A stretch of DNA of 64,000 nucleotides. Source: Methylobacterium sp. Leaf112. GTDB taxonomy: Bacteria > Pseudomonadota > Alphaproteobacteria > Rhizobiales > Beijerinckiaceae. The notes below the pieces were generated by a model, which made no database searches, had not been told where the DNA came from, and was given only the letters and a program-made list of their open reading frames with translations. How positions within the stretch are numbered: the stretch's first letter is position 1; each line of letters opens with the position of its first letter. The stretch is from the NCBI RefSeq assembly GCF_001423295.1, contig NZ_LMNG01000032.1:1-64000 (forward strand), read 5' to 3'. Positions 33,522 through 40,940 of the stretch are shown here, one piece after another. A program made the translations under genes and the position numbers.

Positions 33522-34675
33522 ACGCGATCACGCCGACCGCCCCCGTCCTGCCGGCGCCCGTCGGGCTCCTGGCCGAACTGACGCATCGCTGCCCCCTGCG
33601 CTGTCCGTACTGCTCGAACCCGCTCGAACTCGACCGGCGCTCGGGCGAACTCGACACGGCGACGTGGCAGCGGGTGCTGACGGAGGCGGCGGCTTTGGGC
33701 GTGCTCCACGTCCACCTCTCCGGCGGCGAGCCGACGGCCCGCAACGACATCGTCGAGATCACCCAGACCTGCGCGAAGCTCGGCCTGTACTCGAACCTCA
33801 TCACGTCCGGCGTCGGCGGAGCCCTGGCCAAGCTCGACGCCCTCTACGACGTTGGCCTCGACCACGTGCAGCTGTCGGTGCAAGGGGTCGATGCGGCCAA
33901 TGCAGAAAAAATCGGCGGGTTGAAGAACGCGCAGCCGCAGAAAATGGCGTTCGCCGAGCGGGTGACCCAGCTCGGCCTGCCGCTGACGCTCAATTCCGTC
34001 ATCCATCGCGGCAACATCCACGAGGTCGAGGGCTTCATCGATCTCGCCGTGAAGCTCGGGGCCAAGCGCCTGGAAGTGGCCCACACCCAGTATTACGGCT
34101 GGGCCTACGTCAACCGCGCCGCTCTGATGCCGAACAAGGCCGAGGTCGATCGCTCGATCCGCATCGTCGAGGCGGCGCGCGAGCGCCTCAAGGGCCAGCT
34201 CGTCATCGACCTCGTGGTGCCGGACTACTACGCGAAGTACCCCAAGGCCTGCGCCGGCGGCTGGGGACGCAAGCTCATGAACGTGACGCCGGCCGGCAAG
34301 GTGCTGCCGTGCCACGCCGCCGAGACCATCAAGCAGCTCGAGTTCTGGTACGTCACCGACCACTCGCTCGGCGACATCTGGGCGAACTCGCCGGCCTTCA
34401 CCGCCTATCGCGGCACCGACTGGATGCAGGAGCCCTGTCGCTCGTGCGACCGGCGCGAGAAGGATTGGGGCGGCTGCCGCTGCCAGGCGTTGGCGCTCGC
34501 CGGCGACGCCGCCGCCACCGATCCGGCCTGCTCGCTCTCGCCGCTTCACGCCAAGGTGCGTGATCTCGCCACGGAAGAAGCGGCCGAGACCCCGCCCGAC
34601 TACACCTACCGGACCATCGGCAGTAACGTGCAGCCCAACGTGCGTACGCCGCTCAACGAGGACGTGTCCCTTTGA
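33518..34675 (+). CDS. pqqE: PqqA peptide cyclase, radical SAM enzyme
   Basis: The 385-residue protein carries the radical SAM cluster motif HRCPLRCPYCSNP (CxxxCxxC) near residue 27 and the GGEP motif in HLSGGEPTARNDIV. The C-terminal SPASM domain (CAGGWGRK, PAGKVLPCHAAE, then CRSCDRREKDWGGCRCQA) binds auxiliary Fe-S clusters. It links Glu16 and Tyr20 of PqqA by a carbon-carbon bond. ATGA overlap joins it to pqqCD and TTGA overlap to the next secreted-protein gene. Full length. Confidence 0.97.
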   Translation: MNAITPTAPVLPAPVGLLAELTHRCPLRCPYCSNPLELDRRSGELDTATWQRVLTEAAALGVLHVHLSGGEPTARNDIVEITQTCAKLGLYSNLITSGVGGALAKLDALYDVGLDHVQLSVQGVDAANAEKIGGLKNAQPQKMAFAERVTQLGLPLTLNSVIHRGNIHEVEGFIDLAVKLGAKRLEVAHTQYYGWAYVNRAALMPNKAEVDRSIRIVEAARERLKGQLVIDLVVPDYYAKYPKACAGGWGRKLMNVTPAGKVLPCHAAETIKQLEFWYVTDHSLGDIWANSPAFTAYRGTDWMQEPCRSCDRREKDWGGCRCQALALAGDAAATDPACSLSPLHAKVRDLATEEAAETPPDYTYRTIGSNVQPNVRTPLNEDVSL

Positions 34676-35382
34676 AGTCTGCGACCCTTGCCGCACTGCT
34701 GATGCTGGCGGCCACCTCCGCCCTGGCCCAGAGCACGCCCCCGACCGAGGCTCCGGCCGTCGCCAAGGCCAGCACGGGCGCTCCGAACGCCTCCGACCTG
34801 CTGTTCGAGCGACCGCAGATGCAGAACGTGCCCCCCGGCACGAAGCTCACTTACGGCTACATCCGCCGCAGCGGGATCTCGAAGGGCCCGTTCGGGCCGC
34901 CCCTGAACGATACGATCAAGCTGGGCGTCGAGGCCGGACAGAGCGCGGACAGCCGTGATATCCGGGTCGAGATGTTCTCGGGTGCCAACCGCTTTCCCGC
35001 CGGCCCGTTCGAGAACATGCCGGGCAACCCCGTGATGACCCTGTTCCTGGAGCATCACCTCATCGACATGGCACGGGTGCTTTCGGCCAACCCCCGCTAC
35101 ATCAAGAATGCCATCCGCAAGGGGCTTCGCGACAACGCGACGGTGACGCCGACCACCATCGACTACAAGGGGCGGACCGTGTCCGCTTGGCGCATCGAAA
35201 CGCAGCCTTTTCTGGACGATCGGATGAAGGAGCGCATGCGCGGGATGGAGAACATCCGCTATACTTTCGTGACGTCCGATTCCGTGCCCGGCGAACTCGT
35301 CTCCATCGAGGCGCAGTCGAAGAACGCCGAGGGTGGCGAACTCCTGGAAGAGAACCTGACCTATGTTCCGAACGCTGGTTGA
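34672..35382 (+). CDS. Secreted protein of unknown function at the end of the pqq operon
   Basis: The 236-residue protein starts at TTG 34672, overlapping the pqqE stop (TTGA). It has a signal peptide (MKSATLAALLMLAATSALAQ) and a beta-rich mature part: GTKLTYGYIRRSGISKGPFG, SADSRDIRVEMFSGANRFPA and TVSAWRIETQPFLDD. No cysteine pairs, metal sites or known catalytic motif are seen. Coupling to pqqE indicates a periplasmic job tied to PQQ or the quinoprotein dehydrogenases, for example delivery or assembly. This is inference from operon position. I do not recognise the family. Confidence 0.75.
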   Translation: MKSATLAALLMLAATSALAQSTPPTEAPAVAKASTGAPNASDLLFERPQMQNVPPGTKLTYGYIRRSGISKGPFGPPLNDTIKLGVEAGQSADSRDIRVEMFSGANRFPAGPFENMPGNPVMTLFLEHHLIDMARVLSANPRYIKNAIRKGLRDNATVTPTTIDYKGRTVSAWRIETQPFLDDRMKERMRGMENIRYTFVTSDSVPGELVSIEAQSKNAEGGELLEENLTYVPNAG

Positions 35383-35734
35383 GCGTCTCGCCCTCCCCGC
35401 CCTTCTCGTCGCCGGCCTCGCCGGTTCGTTGCAGGCGGCGGAGCTAGAGAACGACTATCCGACCGAGACCCGGGCCGATTACATCTTCGGCTGCATGGCG
35501 GCGAACGGGCAGTCCCGCGAATCCCTGTCGCGCTGCTCGTGCTCCCTCGATGCCCTGGCGTCGATCCTGCCCTACGACCGTTACGTCCAGGCCAGCACCG
35601 TGCTGTCCATGCGTCAGGGCATCGGTCAGCGCGCCAACGAGTTCAAGTCGACCAAGGTCTTCGACGACAAGGTCGCCGAGCTCCGCCGGGCGCAGGCCGA
35701 GGCCGAGATCCGCTGCTACCGCGGCGGCGCCTGA
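35363..35734 (+). CDS. Small secreted CxC protein at the end of the pqq operon
   Basis: The 123-residue protein overlaps the preceding gene by 20 bases. It has a signal peptide (LALPALLVAGLAGSLQAAE) and a mature part with FGCMAANGQSRESLSRCSCS and a terminal AEIRCYRGGA, four cysteines in all, which could pair as disulfides or bind a metal. It is the last gene before a strong terminator, so it belongs to the pqq transcript. Function unknown; a periplasmic partner of quinoprotein maturation is plausible. Confidence 0.75.
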   Translation: MFRTLVERLALPALLVAGLAGSLQAAELENDYPTETRADYIFGCMAANGQSRESLSRCSCSLDALASILPYDRYVQASTVLSMRQGIGQRANEFKSTKVFDDKVAELRRAQAEAEIRCYRGGA

Positions 35735-35821
35735 CGATCCACACAGCGGGAACGCCCGGACCCGACGCCATCCATGGGGATCGCCGCCGTCCCGGGCATT
35801 AACGCGAGCCTGCCCCCAGAT

Positions 35822-35859
35822 ACGCCCCGTGGACCCCTACCGGTCGGTCCACGGGGCGT
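35822..35859. terminator. Strong hairpin ending the pqq operon
   Basis: ACGCCCCGTGGACC and GGTCCACGGGGCGT form a perfect 14-bp stem, followed by TCTCCT. It lies between the last pqq-operon gene and the convergent pyridoxamine-oxidase-type gene. Confidence 0.8.
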
Positions 35860-35872
35860 TCTCCTGAGTGGT

Positions 35873-36526
35873 TCAGCTCTCGCCGCGCGCCACCCGGGCT
35901 TCGTATTCCGGCAACTCGATCTGGCCTTCCTTGGCGACGCGCGCCTTATCTTCCTCGGGGATCACGTCGGCCACCATGTCGAGGCGCTTCCAGAGGGCCA
36001 GCGGCGTCTCCTTGTCGGGCGTCGGCACGTACTTGTTCTGTGCCACCTTCTGGTACTTGTGGATGTAGCGCGGGCAGTTGACCCACGCCTTGGTGACCTC
36101 GACCCGCACGAGATACTTGGCCTCGGTGTACTCGGCCATCAGGGGGTCGTCGCGCAGCATCCGGGCATGACCCTGGACGCGGACCCGATGCGGGGTCTCG
36201 AAGTCGATGAACAGCAGGCCGACCTTGGACTGACCCTCGATGTTGCCCATCGAGTACCACATGCCGTTTCCGTCGAAGCCCGGGAAGACGAGGGTGTTGT
36301 CGTCCAGCACCTTCACGAAGCCAGGGCTGCCGCCCTTGTAGGAAACGGTGGGCATGCCGTCCGGATCCACGGTGGATAGGAAGAACATGTCCCGGCTGTT
36401 GATGAAGGCGGCCTCGTCCTTGCCGATCCCGTCATGCACCCAGCCGGTGTCGAGGCGCTCGGCGAGCTTGACGGTGTTGTACTCTTCCTGAAGCGCGCGA
36501 TGCGCGTCGTAGTAGAGCGATGCCAT
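35873..36526 (-). CDS. Pyridoxamine 5'-phosphate oxidase-family flavoprotein
   Basis: The 217-residue protein has a split-barrel fold pattern: KDEAAFINSRDMFFLSTVDP, PTVSYKGGSPGFVKVLDDNT and FPGFDGNGMWYSMGNIEGQS, then VGLLFIDFETPHRVRVQGHA. These are the FMN-binding strands of PNPOx-like proteins. The C-terminal half adds CPRYIHKYQKVAQNKYVPTP. The start at ATG 36526 follows a good GGAGGA site. True PdxH catalyses the last step of PLP synthesis, but this group more often has other flavin- or haem-linked roles, so the substrate is unknown. Confidence 0.78.
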   Translation of the reverse strand: MASLYYDAHRALQEEYNTVKLAERLDTGWVHDGIGKDEAAFINSRDMFFLSTVDPDGMPTVSYKGGSPGFVKVLDDNTLVFPGFDGNGMWYSMGNIEGQSKVGLLFIDFETPHRVRVQGHARMLRDDPLMAEYTEAKYLVRVEVTKAWVNCPRYIHKYQKVAQNKYVPTPDKETPLALWKRLDMVADVIPEEDKARVAKEGQIELPEYEARVARGES

Positions 36527-36614
36527 GGGTGTCCTCCGTGTGTCGGCCGCTCTCGAGGTGGGCGGCCGTTGCGGAGATGATTGCCGGGATTTTCGGTAGA
36601 TCACAACAGCGGGG

Positions 36615-36745
36615 CGCGCCCTTCTCCCCTTCCGCGGGAGAAGGTGGCCCGCGAAGCGGGGCGGACGAGGGGGCTACGATGGCGAACGTGGCGCTGCTCC
36701 TCTCCCGGTCGCTCCGCGACCACCCTCCCCCACGAAGGGGGGAGG
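36615..36745. repeat. REP-like palindromic boxes upstream of the PNPOx-type gene
   Basis: CCTTCTCCC ... GGGAGAAGG (36620-36644) and CCCTCCCC ... GGGGAGGG (about 36723-36746) are two C/G-rich hairpins separated by about 80 bases. They resemble the boxes at 18.9-19.1 kb in composition and spacing, as expected of dispersed REP-type elements. Apart from these and the ilvC terminator, the 315-base gap holds nothing recognised. Confidence 0.5.
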
Positions 36746-36760
36746 GTTTCGCGCACGAAA

Positions 36761-36790
36761 AAGCCGGCGCCGCTGTCGCGACGCCGGCTT
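36761..36790 (-). terminator. Rho-independent terminator of ilvC
   Basis: AAGCCGGCG and CGCCGGCTT form a 9-bp stem with a 12-base loop. On the minus strand TTTCG follows. It lies 52 bases after the ilvC stop. Confidence 0.75.
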
Positions 36791-36841
36791 CATACATGGG
36801 GCGCAGCCGAGCAGAGCACGGCTGCGCCATCCCGAAAAGAA

Positions 36842-37861
36842 TCAGTTCTTGGCCTTGTCGACGAGGGCCTTCTCGGAGATCCACGGCATCATGCCGCGCA
36901 GCTTGGCGCCGACTTCCTCGATGGGGTGGGCGGCGAGCTTGGCGCGGGTGGCCTTGAACGAGGTCTGGCCGACCTTGTTCTCCAGCATCCAGTCGCGGGT
37001 GAACTTGCCCGACTGGATGTCGTTGAGGACGCGCTTCATCTCGGCCTTGGTCTCCGGCGTCACGATGCGCGGGCCGGTAACGTACTCGCCGTACTCGGCG
37101 GTGTTGGAGATCGAGTAGTTCATGTTGGCGATGCCGCCCTCGTAGATGAGGTCGACGATGAGCTTCACCTCGTGGAGGCACTCGAAATAGGCCATCTCGG
37201 GGGCGTAGCCACCCTCGACCAGGGTCTCGAAGCCGGCCTTGATCAGCTCGACGAGGCCGCCGCAGAGGACGGCCTGCTCGCCGAACAGGTCGGTCTCGCA
37301 CTCTTCCTTGAAGGTGGTCTCGATGATGCCGGCGCGGCCGCCGCCATTGGCCGAAGCATAGGACAGGCCGAGGTCGTGGGCGTTGCCGGAGGCGTCCTGC
37401 GCGATGGCGATCAGGGTCGGCACGCCGCCGCCCTTGAGGTACTCGCCGCGCACGGTGTGGCCGGGGCCCTTGGGGGCGACCATCAGCACGTCGAGGTCCT
37501 TGCGCGGCTCGATGAGGTTGAAGTGCACGTTGAGGCCGTGGGCGAACAGGAGGGCGGCGCCCTGCTTCATGTTCGGCTCCAGGGACTCCTTGTAGATGTC
37601 GCCCTGGAGTTCGTCCGGGGTGAGCATCATGACGACGTCGGCCTGTTTGGCGGCATCGGCGACGTTCATCACCGTGAAGCCCTCGTGCTCCGCCTTCTTA
37701 GCGGTGGCCGAGCCCTCGCGCAGCGCGATGACGATGCCCTGCACGCCGGAATCGCGCAGGTTGAGCGCGTGGGCATGGCCCTGGCTGCCGTAGCCGACGA
37801 TGACGACCTTCTTGCCCTTGATCAGGTTCAGGTCGGCGTCACGATCGTAATAGACCCGCAT
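36842..37861 (-). CDS. ilvC: Ketol-acid reductoisomerase
   Basis: The 339-residue protein is a class I KARI: MRVYYDRDADLNLIKGKKVV, IVGYGSQGHAHALNLRDSGV for NADPH binding, VAPKGPGHTVRGEYLKGGGV, AYASANGG-type stretch LSYASANGGGRAGIIETTFK, then DLFGEQAVLCGGLVELIKAG with Mg ligands. It isomerises and reduces acetolactate in valine, leucine and isoleucine synthesis. Start is ATG 37861; GAAGG precedes it. Standard family length. It is monocistronic here, separated from ilvBN. Confidence 0.97.
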   Translation of the reverse strand: MRVYYDRDADLNLIKGKKVVIVGYGSQGHAHALNLRDSGVQGIVIALREGSATAKKAEHEGFTVMNVADAAKQADVVMMLTPDELQGDIYKESLEPNMKQGAALLFAHGLNVHFNLIEPRKDLDVLMVAPKGPGHTVRGEYLKGGGVPTLIAIAQDASGNAHDLGLSYASANGGGRAGIIETTFKEECETDLFGEQAVLCGGLVELIKAGFETLVEGGYAPEMAYFECLHEVKLIVDLIYEGGIANMNYSISNTAEYGEYVTGPRIVTPETKAEMKRVLNDIQSGKFTRDWMLENKVGQTSFKATRAKLAAHPIEEVGAKLRGMMPWISEKALVDKAKN

Positions 37862-38016
37862 GGCGGTACCTTCTCTTTTCTCTCGATTGAGCATGAGTGC
37901 GCTCCGGCGCCCTCATCTGAAACAGCATCCGCGCGGCCGTGCGATCCGGGCAGCTTTTAGCGAGACGATTCCCTTGACGAAAGGGGAATCGTCATCCGAG
38001 CGGCGTTCTACGGGCC

Positions 38017-38082
38017 TTACGCGGGCAGGCGCAGCTCTTTACGCGGGCAGGCGCAGCCTTTTACGCGGGCAGGCGCAGACCT
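38017..38082. repeat. Three-copy 22-bp tandem repeat at the 3' end of the GST gene
   Basis: TTACGCGGGCAGGCGCAG followed by CTCT, CCTT or ACCT occurs three times with exact 22-base period (38017, 38039, 38061). The third copy contains the stop and last codons of the GST (LRLPA). The other two lie after its stop. It looks like slipped-strand duplication of the gene end. Confidence 0.85.
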
Positions 38083-38723
38083 TCGCGGGCAAAGACGGCC
38101 CGCACGGCGGGGCGCGCCGCCATGGCGCGGGCATGCGCCGTCCAGTGGGGAAAGCGCTCCGCCATGTCGAAGCCGAGGGCCGGGCCACGGCCCCAGGTCC
38201 AGAACAGCAGCAGGTAGGGATCGACCACGCTGTAGCGGTGCCCCAAGGCCCAGCCGCCGTTCGAGAGCTTAACGTCCGTCATGGTGAAGAGGTCGCCACA
38301 CGTATCGGTGCCCTTGGCCGCGATGGCCGGAAACGCGTCCTCGTCGGCGGTGTAGCGCTCCGGCCGCCGGACATGGGCATAGGCGATGTGATGGTTCGTC
38401 GAGAGCCATGCGAGCCACTCGTCGGCGCGTGCCTGATCGCGCGAATCCTCCGGCCATAGGCCCGCCTCCGGATGGAGGCGCGCGACGTGGCGCAGGATCG
38501 CCGTGTTCTCGGTCAGCACCCAGCCCTCCTGCAAGCCCTCCTGCAAGCCCCCCTGCACGAGAGCCGGCACGCGCCCGCGCTCGTTGACGGCGAGGTACTC
38601 CGCCGCACGCTGATCGCCCTTGGCCAGATCGAGCCGAACGGTCTCGAACGGCGTGCCGGTCTCCTCCAGGGCGATGTGCGAGGCCAGCGAGCAGGCGCCG
38701 GGGGCGTAGTAGAGGGTGGTCAT
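38061..38723 (-). CDS. Glutathione S-transferase
   Basis: The 220-residue protein has an N-terminal thioredoxin-fold domain (MTTLYYAPGACSLASHIALE, in which Tyr/Ser near the start contact glutathione, then GRVPALV and LTENTAILRH) and an alpha-helical C-terminal domain (LGHRYSVVDPYLLLFWTWGR). It conjugates glutathione to electrophiles. Residues after VPALV include the repeat GLQEGLQEG, encoded by 12-base repeats, which is an insertion compared with usual GSTs at this loop. The gene end is triplicated downstream. The whole 5' part overlaps the run-on frame of the MazF-like gene in another phase. Confidence 0.85.
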   Translation of the reverse strand: MTTLYYAPGACSLASHIALEETGTPFETVRLDLAKGDQRAAEYLAVNERGRVPALVQGGLQEGLQEGWVLTENTAILRHVARLHPEAGLWPEDSRDQARADEWLAWLSTNHHIAYAHVRRPERYTADEDAFPAIAAKGTDTCGDLFTMTDVKLSNGGWALGHRYSVVDPYLLLFWTWGRGPALGFDMAERFPHWTAHARAMAARPAVRAVFAREGLRLPA

Positions 38724-39111
38724 GCCGATCTTCGTTTCCACGCATTGAGAGATCGAGGTGCAGACCAAGAAGGTTTGCGACCGTGCCTCGGACATCCTTC
38801 AGGACATCCGCGGGGACTTTCCCGATCGGTCGGAAGCCACGCATCGTGCGATCCACGCGACGGATCTGATCGCACAACACGGCGCCGCTCACGGCGAGTC
38901 CGTCCGGCAGGATGACTTTGGTCGGCCAGGGAGCCACATTCGACGTCACCGCACAGATGATCGCGGTGGCGTTTCGCTGGTGGAAGCCCCGGTTGGTGAG
39001 AACGAGCGCCGGCCGCACACCGGATTGCTCGCGGCCCAGAGTCGGGCACAGGTCGACCCAGACGAGATCCCGGGCATCCGGCAGGGCCGCCTCAGTGGCT
39101 CCAATCGTCAT
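38269..39111 (-). CDS. MazF/PemK-type toxin with run-on C-terminus
   Basis: The first about 117 residues form a MazF-like toxin: DLVWVDLCPTLGREQSGVRP, ALVLTNRGFHQRNATAIICA, SNVAPWPTKVILPDG and SGAVLCDQIRRVDRTMRGFR. Such proteins cut mRNA at short sequences. It should end near GTVANLLGLHLD, but the frame has no stop there. It continues for some 160 codons across the GST gene in another phase to a stop at 38269, giving 280 residues with an Arg/Gly-rich tail that is clearly not native. The ATG overlaps the antitoxin gene by 20 bases. The toxin may be extended, inactive or a recombination product. Confidence 0.65.
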   Translation of the reverse strand: MTIGATEAALPDARDLVWVDLCPTLGREQSGVRPALVLTNRGFHQRNATAIICAVTSNVAPWPTKVILPDGLAVSGAVLCDQIRRVDRTMRGFRPIGKVPADVLKDVRGTVANLLGLHLDLSMRGNEDRHDHPLLRPRRLLAGLAHRPGGDRHAVRDRSARSGQGRSACGGVPRRQRARARAGSRAGGLAGGLAGGLGADREHGDPAPRRAPPSGGGPMAGGFARSGTRRRVARMALDEPSHRLCPCPAAGALHRRRGRVSGHRGQGHRYVWRPLHHDGR

Positions 39112-39331
39112 GGACGATCTCCGTGCCGACGTCCGGCCCCCAATCAACGAGCTCCGGCCGATTATTCGGGCCGAGACGATCCATCTCCGCCAACATCTCG
39201 TCGAGTGTGGGGACACGGCCGCGTGGGCTGATCTCTACGATCTGCCCATCGCTCAATCCGTTCTCGCGACCCACCTTCGCGGGAATCCGGATCACGAACT
39301 CATCCCCTGTCCGGTTGAGCTTGGCCTTCAT
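39092..39331 (-). CDS. MazE/AbrB-type antitoxin
   Basis: The 79-residue protein starts with an AbrB/SpoVT-like swapped-hairpin domain (MKAKLNRTGDEFVIRIPAKV, then GLSDGQIVEISPRGRVP) that binds its own promoter. The C-terminus is acidic and Trp/Asp-rich (ELVDWGPDVGTEIVHDDWSH), which would plug the toxin active site. It overlaps the toxin start by 20 bases. The pair lies between ilvN and the GST gene. Confidence in the family is good; activity is not shown. Confidence 0.82.
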   Translation of the reverse strand: MKAKLNRTGDEFVIRIPAKVGRENGLSDGQIVEISPRGRVPTLDEMLAEMDRLGPNNRPELVDWGPDVGTEIVHDDWSH

Positions 39332-39385
39332 GACGAGAGCCCCTTCCTCCGGAGGCAGGACAGTACCACCGTCGAGAGAAAAGCC

Positions 39386-39928
39386 TCACATCGCCTCCGA
39401 CCCACGTCCCATGGCGGCGATGCCCGTGCGCGAAATCTCGACGAGGCCGATCACCGTCATCAGGCCGATGAAGCGGTCGATTTCCTCGGTGGTGCCGGTG
39501 ACCTCGAACACGAAGGAATTCAGGGTCGCGTCGAGGGTCTTGGCCCCGAAGGCGGCCGCGAGGGTCAGGGATTCCGTGCGGTGCTCGCCGGTCCCGGCCA
39601 CCTTCACGAGGCAGAGTTCGCGCTCGAGGGACTGGCCCTGAAGCGTCAGGTCGACCACGCGGTGCACGGGGACGAGGCGGTCGAGCTGTGACTTGATCTG
39701 CTGGATCACCGCATCGGTGCCCGTGGTGACGATGGTGATGCGCGAGATGTGGCGCGCGACCTCGGTCTCCGAGACGGTCAGGCTCTCGATGTTGTAGCCG
39801 CGGCCCGAGAACATGCCCGAGATGCGGGCGAGCACGCCGGGCTCGTTGTCGACGATGACCGCGAGGGTGTGCCGGTTGATGGGCTCGACCCGGCCGGCGT
39901 CGGGGTAGTGGGTATTCATCGCATTCAT
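39386..39928 (-). CDS. ilvN: Acetolactate synthase small (regulatory) subunit
   Basis: The 180-residue protein has an N-terminal ACT domain (NRHTLAVIVDNEPGVLARIS, GMFSGRGYNIESLTV, then HISRITIVTTGTDAVIQQIK) that binds valine for feedback control. The C-terminal domain (RELCLVKVAGTGEHRTESLT) activates the catalytic subunit. Start at ATG 39928 (MNAMNTHYPDAGRVEP); ATG 39919 is also possible. Unlike most relatives it is not adjacent to the large-subunit gene: a plus-strand methyltransferase gene lies between them. Confidence 0.94.
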   Translation of the reverse strand: MNAMNTHYPDAGRVEPINRHTLAVIVDNEPGVLARISGMFSGRGYNIESLTVSETEVARHISRITIVTTGTDAVIQQIKSQLDRLVPVHRVVDLTLQGQSLERELCLVKVAGTGEHRTESLTLAAAFGAKTLDATLNSFVFEVTGTTEEIDRFIGLMTVIGLVEISRTGIAAMGRGSEAM

Positions 39929-40013
39929 GGCTTGCCCCAGTTCCAACTCTTCGCTTCTTCGCCCATCCGGGTCCATGCTGGACCCGTTCCAGACGTCATG
40001 ATACCGCGCCGCC

Positions 40014-40904
40014 ATGGACAGTCGCCAGCGCACGCTCGCCGCCGTGAGGCCCCACGGCCGGACCGGCGTCGAACTCGGTCCCCTCGACCGGCCCCTCGTG
40101 CACCGCGGCGACGGCGACATCCTCTACGCCGACCATCTTTCGACGGACGACCTCGCCCGGAAATACGCCGGCCATGCCGCCGCCGGCCCGCGGGCCCGCG
40201 GCGCCCTGGTGGAGGTCGATCTCGTCCTCGACCGCCAGACCCTCGCCCAAGCCCTCGGGGACCGTGGTTCCGTGGACTACATCGTCGCCTCGCACGTCAT
40301 CGAGCATCTGCCCGACCCCGTCGGTTGGCTGAGGGATTGCGCCGAGGCCCTGCACGAGGATGGCCTCCTGTTCCTGGCCGTCCCGGATATGCGCTTCACC
40401 TTCGATCGCGGCCGCACGCTCACCACCGTCGGCGACCTCGTCGGCGCCTCCCTCACCCGCCCCACGGGCCCGAGCCCGGCCCAGGTCTACGAGCATTTTT
40501 CCCGCGCGGTGCAGGTGGATGCCAAGGCCGTCTGGGCGGGACGCGAGACCCGCTTCCCCCTGTTCACGGGACACGGGCCCGAGGCCGGCCTGGAGCATGC
40601 GCGGCGTATCCACGAGGCGGGCGGCACGATCGATGTGCATTGCAGTGTCTTCACCCCCGACAGCTTCGTGTCCGTCCTCGGCGAGGTGATCGCCATCGGT
40701 CTGGTGCCGTTCGCCTTCGCCGAGTTCACGCCGACGCAGCCCGGCGAGATCGAGTTCTTCGCGCTGATGCGCAAATGCGAAGGACTCGCCCCGGTCAAGC
40801 GAGCGGCGTTCACCCCTCGGTCCGATCGGCCGGCCCCGCGTCCGGCCGCGCCGGGCTGGCGCAGCCGCCTGTCCAACGCGCGCCGCCTCGGCGACCCGCG
40901 CTAG
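40014..40904 (+). CDS. Class I SAM-dependent methyltransferase-like protein
   Basis: The 296-residue protein contains GVELGPLDRPLVHRGDGDIL, a diverged SAM-binding first motif, and VDYIVASHVIEHLPDPVGWL, the typical post-I motif of class I methyltransferases (ASHVIEHL). It then has ALHEDGLLFLAVPDMRFTFD. The C-terminal end is basic. It is often seen in glycan or small-molecule methylation contexts, but nothing here fixes the substrate. It lies on the opposite strand between ilvB and ilvN, an insertion in what is usually a contiguous pair. Confidence 0.75.
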   Translation: MDSRQRTLAAVRPHGRTGVELGPLDRPLVHRGDGDILYADHLSTDDLARKYAGHAAAGPRARGALVEVDLVLDRQTLAQALGDRGSVDYIVASHVIEHLPDPVGWLRDCAEALHEDGLLFLAVPDMRFTFDRGRTLTTVGDLVGASLTRPTGPSPAQVYEHFSRAVQVDAKAVWAGRETRFPLFTGHGPEAGLEHARRIHEAGGTIDVHCSVFTPDSFVSVLGEVIAIGLVPFAFAEFTPTQPGEIEFFALMRKCEGLAPVKRAAFTPRSDRPAPRPAAPGWRSRLSNARRLGDPR

Positions 40905-40940
40905 GGACCGGGGCACGGGAGACGCCCGGTGGGATGCGGG

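Noticed and set aside
38472..38915. Plus-strand frame over GST and MazF region
   Set aside because: Antisense to two recognisable genes and without any protein signature.
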